Shown in pieces: positions 4,750 through 8,806 of a stretch of DNA of 8,806 nt (its first letter is position 1; each line of letters starts with the position of its first letter). The notes under the pieces were generated by a model that saw only the letters and a list, made by a program, of their open reading frames with translations, did no database searches and was not told the origin of the DNA. This DNA is from Clostridia bacterium (GTDB lineage: Bacteria > Bacillota > Clostridia > Christensenellales > Aristaeellaceae). A program made the translations under genes and the position numbers. Location: positions 1 through 8,806 of the forward strand of contig JAEDGL010000105.1 in NCBI GenBank assembly GCA_016297535.1, read 5' to 3'.

Positions 4750-7700
4750 ATGAAAAAAACCCTGATTCTGATCATATGCCTGCTGTGCTGCTTTGCCGTA
4801 CCCGCCCTTGCGCAGGAGGTTTCCATTTCCGGCTGCGCCTATGTGGACGGCAACGCCAACACCCTGTGCGACGGCGGAGAGGCGCTGATGGCGGGCGTTC
4901 CCGTTACGCTGGAGCGTGTGGGCGACGACAGCTGGGCTCCCCTGCAAACCGTAACCGACGAATACGGCCGCTATGCCTTTGAGGGGCTGACGGCCGGCGA
5001 CTACCGTTTGCTTTGCGCCGTAAGCGACGATACCCTCTACGCGGCCAGCATCGGCGATTCGCGCGAACACGCAAACGGCTATGCCATTCAAAACGTAAGC
5101 GCGCACGCTCCCGTTACGGCGGACATCGGCCTGCGCGAGGGCGTCAAGCTATCCGTAACCGTTTACCAGGATGAAAACGCCAACGGCCAGCAGGGCCCCT
5201 ATGAGGAAGGCGTGCCCAACGTGCTGGTGGAGGTGCTGGAGGGAGAAACCGTCGTAGCCTGCGGCACAACCTACCGCAAGGCGGGTGTAACCCTTACCGT
5301 AGCGCCCGGCGAGTATGTGCTGCGCGCCACCCTGCCGGACAACTATGCCTTTACCGTAAGGGGCGAGCAAAGCTGCATGGCGTCCGAGGACGCCACGGCG
5401 CTGAGCGATCCCTTTACGCTGTCCCCGGATGCGGAAAACAGGGCCTTTATCGGCGTGCGCGCCGTAGGCTCCTTCAGCGGCAGGGCCTTTGAGGATGTAA
5501 ACAACAACGGCATTCTGGATGATCAGGACGTGGGCGTTGCAGGCGTAACGGTGTATCTGGTGGGCGAGCGCACCGGCACCCGCCGCCAGATCACCACCGA
5601 TGAAACCGGCGAGTACCGTTTCCTGCGCCTGCCCGGCGACCGCTACACCGTAACCGCCTCCCTGCCAGAGGGCATGCTTTACGCCCGCTATTCCGGCGAG
5701 GGCGGCGATCTGCGCAGCATTTTTACCGGTGAAAACCTGCAGCGCGTGTTCACCGTCAAAGCCGGCGTGAATACCGAAAGCAAGAACATCGGCGTTATCC
5801 AGCGCGGCGCAATCGTGGGAATGGCGTTTCTGGATCTCAACTACAACGGCCTCTATGACGAGGGCGAACCCGGCTACGAGGGCGTTACGCTGGAGGTGAT
5901 CAAGCACTCCGACGGCGAATCCGTGGGCAAGGGCAAATCCCTCAAGGACGGCTCCTTCCGCGTGGAAAATCTGCGCTCCAGCACCTACCGTCTGCGCGCC
6001 ATTCTGCCGGATGACGGCTCCATCTTCTCCACCACCCGCGAGGGCGGTATCGATCAGGTTAACCTTTTTGAGCAGCGCTCCAACCGCCGCGAGTTTACCG
6101 TGCAGCCCCTGGTGCTGGATAGCGGCCGGGAGCTGTACGCGCTGGTGGGCGTTGCAAAAAGCGCCACCATCAGCGGCACCGTTTTTGAGGACGCGGACTA
6201 CAACGGCCGCCTCAACGGCAAGGAAAAAAAGATTTCCGGCCTGACCGTGCAGGCGCTGGACAGGAACGGCGAGGTTGTATCCGAGGCCGTAACCGACCGA
6301 AACGGCTTCTATACCCTCAAGGGCATCATGCCCGGCAGCTACATCGTGCAGGTGCAGCGCAAGGCCAACTACGGCTTTACCCGACTGCGCCCCGCGGAAA
6401 AGGACGGCAGCCACATCACCATGCTCAAGGGCAAATACGGCGTTACCGATCCCATCACCGTTACCATGGGAGAAGCTGTTTCCGGCATTAACGCGGGCAT
6501 GCTTCCCTCCTCCACCGTAAGCGGCTTTTTCTTTCACGATGCCAACGACAACGGCCTGTGGGACAAGGAGGAAACCGGCATGATGGGCGCGCAGGTGCGC
6601 CTGCTCAGCGAGGACGGCGAAACCGACCTTTACCAGACCCCCGCCGCGGACGGAAGCTTCTTCTTTGACGGGGTTATGCCCGGCAAGTATACCGTCAGCT
6701 ACCTGCTGCCCGAGCACACCGAAATGGCAAAAACCGCGTCCGGCGGCAACACCGTCGCGCACGATGGGCTGATTACCTCCACCAGGCCCTTTTCCATTGA
6801 AATGGGCAAGAAATACGACATGCCGCTGGCCGGTGCGGTTACGCTGGGCAGCTTTGCAGGCGGCGTGTTCAACGATGCAAACGCCAACGGCCTGCGGGAT
6901 GGAAACGAGACCATGCTAGGCGGCGCGGTGCTGACCGCTGTTTCCGCCTCCGGCGATCAGATAACCGCCGAGGCCGATGCAAGCGGCGCGTTTATCCTTG
7001 ACGGTCTTCGCCCGGATGCGTATACCCTGACCATCACCCTGCCCGAGGGATATATTTTCAGTCACAATCTCGATGCGGACGATCTGGAGCTTCCCGCCCA
7101 AAACCGGCATACCCTGGACGTTTCCTGGCAGACGCTGGTCAACCGCAGCGAAAAAGCCATTGGCGCGGTGGTGCCTGCCAGCATCGGCGGCGTTATCTGG
7201 ATGGATGAAAGCAAGGACGGCGAGCGCTCCGGCGACGAGTGGATCATGGCAGACCTGCCGCTTGAGCTGATTGACGAAACCACCGGCCTTGCCGTTGCGC
7301 AGACCGTTTCCGGCAAGGAGGGCTTCCGGTTTGAAAACGTGCGTCCCGGCACGTACACCGTGCGCTTTGACCTGCCCGAGCAAGCCACCCCGGCGGATGA
7401 CGCCTCCTCCACCTTCCGCCAGAACGGCGGCGCCATGGAGCAGCGGGGTGTAACGGTATCGCAGGGCGAAAAGCGCAGCGATCTGAGCACAGGCCTTGTT
7501 TCCACCACCAGCATCGGCGGCACGGCGTGGCTTGATGAAAACGGCCGCCGTAGCCCCGTAGCGGGCGTAAGGGTAACGCTCTGGCGCGGCAGCGCCTATG
7601 TGGCCGAAACCGTAACCGACGAAAACGGCAGCTATCGCTTTGACGGGCTCTGGCCGGACAGCTATTCCCTGTCCGCGTCGGTTCCCGCAGGTCTCATCTT

Positions 7701-8262
7701 TGTGCGTCCCAACGACCCCAACTACCAATCCGGCGCGTCGGTCATCGCCTCCACGGATAGCGGCATGAGCGAGCCCTTCGCGCTGCTGATGGCACAGCAT
7801 CAGCTGGACAGAGAGATCCTCTACATCAAATCAGCCAAAGTGGGCGACATCGCCTGGCTGGATGAAAACCGGAACGGCCTGCTCGACGGCGGCGAACGCT
7901 TTATACCCGGCGTAACGGTACGCCTGCTCCAGGACGGCCAAACCATTTACGAAACCACAACCGATGCCTACGGCTACTACCTTTTCGACGAGGTCTATCC
8001 CGGCGAATATGTGCTGGAGGCCAGCGCGTATGCCCAGCTTGCGCCCACCACGCCGGTGGAAAACCTGCGCATCATCTCCAGCTGTCTGACAGGCGGCGAT
8101 GGTCTGAACGCGCGCAGCGAAGGCTTCCGCGTGGACAGCGGCGAGCGAAACCTCAACTTTGATCTGGGCTATGTGCTGCTGGACGGGCAGTCGATTCCCG
8201 AGGCCATTCTTGCCGGCGCTCCGGGCAAAGACTGGAGCATTCACAACCGTCCTAAGGAATAA
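4750..8262 (+). CDS. Secreted protein of ten SdrD-B-like domains, no sorting signal
   Basis: This is a 1170-residue protein. Residues 1-21 are a typical signal peptide: a Lys-Lys start, a hydrophobic core and ALA before Q22. The rest is ten Ig-like modules of about 108-119 residues, starting near 24, 132, 240, 353, 472, 588, 700, 810, 920 and 1029. Each opens with a strand such as GSFSGRAFEDVNNNG or AKVGDIAWLDENRNG. Most carry the calcium loop D-x-[ND]-x-NG-x-x-D of Staphylococcus SdrD B repeats, and each closes with a turn such as TDENGSYRFDGL. The loop is degenerate in module 2, altered in module 8 (DESKDGERSGDE) and shortened in module 9 (DENGRRSPVAG). There is no ligand-binding A region, LPXTG motif, hydrophobic tail or charged anchor; the C-terminus is a short polar tail. 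The protein is probably released or held non-covalently as a calcium-stiffened rod. Its stop overlaps the ribosome binding site of the GNAT gene. Confidence 0.92.
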   Translation: MKKTLILIICLLCCFAVPALAQEVSISGCAYVDGNANTLCDGGEALMAGVPVTLERVGDDSWAPLQTVTDEYGRYAFEGLTAGDYRLLCAVSDDTLYAASIGDSREHANGYAIQNVSAHAPVTADIGLREGVKLSVTVYQDENANGQQGPYEEGVPNVLVEVLEGETVVACGTTYRKAGVTLTVAPGEYVLRATLPDNYAFTVRGEQSCMASEDATALSDPFTLSPDAENRAFIGVRAVGSFSGRAFEDVNNNGILDDQDVGVAGVTVYLVGERTGTRRQITTDETGEYRFLRLPGDRYTVTASLPEGMLYARYSGEGGDLRSIFTGENLQRVFTVKAGVNTESKNIGVIQRGAIVGMAFLDLNYNGLYDEGEPGYEGVTLEVIKHSDGESVGKGKSLKDGSFRVENLRSSTYRLRAILPDDGSIFSTTREGGIDQVNLFEQRSNRREFTVQPLVLDSGRELYALVGVAKSATISGTVFEDADYNGRLNGKEKKISGLTVQALDRNGEVVSEAVTDRNGFYTLKGIMPGSYIVQVQRKANYGFTRLRPAEKDGSHITMLKGKYGVTDPITVTMGEAVSGINAGMLPSSTVSGFFFHDANDNGLWDKEETGMMGAQVRLLSEDGETDLYQTPAADGSFFFDGVMPGKYTVSYLLPEHTEMAKTASGGNTVAHDGLITSTRPFSIEMGKKYDMPLAGAVTLGSFAGGVFNDANANGLRDGNETMLGGAVLTAVSASGDQITAEADASGAFILDGLRPDAYTLTITLPEGYIFSHNLDADDLELPAQNRHTLDVSWQTLVNRSEKAIGAVVPASIGGVIWMDESKDGERSGDEWIMADLPLELIDETTGLAVAQTVSGKEGFRFENVRPGTYTVRFDLPEQATPADDASSTFRQNGGAMEQRGVTVSQGEKRSDLSTGLVSTTSIGGTAWLDENGRRSPVAGVRVTLWRGSAYVAETVTDENGSYRFDGLWPDSYSLSASVPAGLIFVRPNDPNYQSGASVIASTDSGMSEPFALLMAQHQLDREILYIKSAKVGDIAWLDENRNGLLDGGERFIPGVTVRLLQDGQTIYETTTDAYGYYLFDEVYPGEYVLEASAYAQLAPTTPVENLRIISSCLTGGDGLNARSEGFRVDSGERNLNFDLGYVLLDGQSIPEAILAGAPGKDWSIHNRPKE

Positions 8263-8267
8263 GGAGG
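8261..8267 (+). promoter_or_regulatory. Ribosome binding site overlapping the upstream stop codon
   Basis: AAGGAGG begins on the second base of the TAA that ends the B-domain gene and lies 8 nt before the ATG at 8276. Terminating ribosomes would be delivered onto this site, so the two genes are translationally coupled. Confidence 0.8.
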
Positions 8268-8275
8268 CGCAGGCC

Positions 8276-8713
8276 ATGACCATCCGAAAGCTCCTCCCGC
8301 AGGACATTCCCGCATGCGCCGGTATTTTGATGAGCGTTTACAACAACGATCTATGGCAGTGCCGCTGGACCGAAGACAGCGCTGATGCCTATCTGACGGA
8401 TCTAACCCGCATGCCCGGGTTTCTGGGTTATGTGATCGAAGATTCGGACGGGCTTCGCGCTGCGCTGCTGGGCCGGGAAAAGGTCTGGTGGAACGCAAAC
8501 GAGATCCATGTTGAGGAGCTGTTCGTCAAGCCGGAATACCAGCGGATGGGCTACGGATCCCTGCTGCTGGGCGAGGTGGAAAAGCATGTCCGCGCAAAGC
8601 ATCTGGCAGGCATAACGCTTTCCACCAACCGCTATGCGCCCGCGCCGCGCTTTTATCAAAAAAACGGCTTTGAGCCCTGCGAGCATGTGCTGTTCATGTG
8701 CAAGGAAAGATAA
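8276..8713 (+). CDS. GNAT family N-acetyltransferase
   Basis: This 145-residue single-domain GNAT transfers an acetyl group from acetyl-CoA to an amine acceptor. Marks of the fold are the N-terminal strand MTIRKLLPQDIPACAGIL, the beta-4 strand IHVEELFVKPEYQ, the acetyl-CoA pyrophosphate loop QRMGYG (89-94), the strand AGITLSTN (111-118) and motif B APAPRFYQKNGF (121-132). No acceptor can be named from sequence. The start at 8276 is set by AAGGAGG at 8261-8267. It lies 13 nt downstream of the B-domain gene, with no terminator or promoter between, so it is the second gene of that operon. A link to the exported protein is possible, but GNAT genes are often unrelated to their neighbours. It has no signal peptide and is cytosolic. 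Confidence 0.92.
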   Translation: MTIRKLLPQDIPACAGILMSVYNNDLWQCRWTEDSADAYLTDLTRMPGFLGYVIEDSDGLRAALLGREKVWWNANEIHVEELFVKPEYQRMGYGSLLLGEVEKHVRAKHLAGITLSTNRYAPAPRFYQKNGFEPCEHVLFMCKER

Positions 8714-8754
8714 AAACCCCGGGAACGGAACCTTTCTTCCGTTCCCAGGGGTTT
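8714..8754. terminator. Long hairpin after the GNAT gene, probable terminator
   Basis: The stem GGGAACGGAA (8721-8730) with TTCCGTTCCC (8737-8746) closes a 6-nt loop. It extends through one bulged A (8747) by CCCC/GGGG and AAA/TTT to 17 bp in total. The U-run is only 3 nt for plus-strand RNA but 5 nt for the minus strand (complement of 8712-8716). It may therefore serve chiefly, or also, a convergent gene beyond the right edge. Confidence 0.7.
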
Positions 8755-8762
8755 CAGACTGT

Positions 8763-8776
8763 CGAAAAACTTTTCG
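8763..8776. repeat. Short palindrome CGAAAA-ac-TTTTCG
   Basis: This 6+2+6 inverted repeat sits between the terminator and the terminal hairpin. Together with its flanks (CAGACTGTCGAAAAAC) it looks like part of an interspersed intergenic element rather than a gene feature, but only one copy lies in the window. Confidence 0.4.
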
Positions 8777-8784
8777 GGAGTTGT

Positions 8785-8806
8785 CAGAGGGGCCGCAGCC
8801 CCTCTG
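8785..8806. repeat. Perfect GC hairpin running to the window edge
   Basis: CAGAGGGGC (8785-8793), loop CGCA, and GCCCCTCTG (8798-8806) form a perfect 9-bp stem that ends exactly at the last base. The flank GAGTTGT before it suggests the stem may continue outside the window. No U-run is visible. It could be a second terminator or part of a dispersed palindromic repeat. Confidence 0.5.

Noticed and set aside
5149..6762. A 537-codon open frame on the minus strand
   Set aside because: It is antisense to the B-domain gene. The low-complexity Gly/Ala/Val/His composition and regular repeats simply mirror the B modules, and there is no ribosome binding site.
6916..7800. A 294-codon open frame on the minus strand
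   Set aside because: It shows the same antisense artefact over modules 7-9 of the B-domain gene, and no recognisable domain.

Overview
The window looks like chromosomal DNA from a GC-rich member of the Bacillota, probably of clostridial type. The evidence is strong AGGAGG ribosome binding sites, sigma-A promoters close to consensus (TTGACA-N17-TATAAT type), and the gene families present: a PadR plus HAAS/DUF4097 operon, DegV, UppP and a Cys-rich small protein. This placement is inference from gene content and style. No phylogenetic marker is complete: only the first 18 codons of tuf are present.

Layout. (1) Positions 1-259, minus strand: a promoter, a tRNA-Gly with anticodon CCC, then the start of tuf (EF-Tu) running off the left edge. 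(2) Positions 330-2104, plus strand: a promoter, a PadR-type repressor, a 57-codon chimeric ORF that is the scar of a partial tandem duplication, a soluble HAAS plus DUF4097 repeat protein, and a bidirectional terminator. (3) Positions 2111-3979, minus strand: uppP (undecaprenyl-diphosphate phosphatase) followed by a degV-family lipid-binding gene, transcribed from a promoter packed with dyads. (4) Positions 4100-4618, plus strand: an unrecognised protein with 21 cysteines in 172 residues. (5) Positions 4670-8713, plus strand: a strong promoter, a 1170-residue secreted protein made almost entirely of ten SdrD-B-like domains with no wall-sorting signal, and a tightly coupled GNAT acetyltransferase. 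(6) Positions 8714-8806: three successive inverted repeats, the first a probable terminator and the last running into the window edge.

How the parts may work together. uppP recycles the lipid carrier for wall synthesis, and degV-family proteins bind fatty acids. The PadR/DUF4097 cassette is often linked to envelope-stress responses, and the B-domain protein is exported. The window is therefore envelope-themed, although only the PadR operon, the uppP-degV pair and the B-protein/GNAT pair are likely to be co-transcribed. No mobile element, CRISPR array or phage gene was seen. The most unusual items are the duplication scar inside the padR operon, the unanchored ten-domain B protein with its coupled acetyltransferase, and the Cys-rich orphan.
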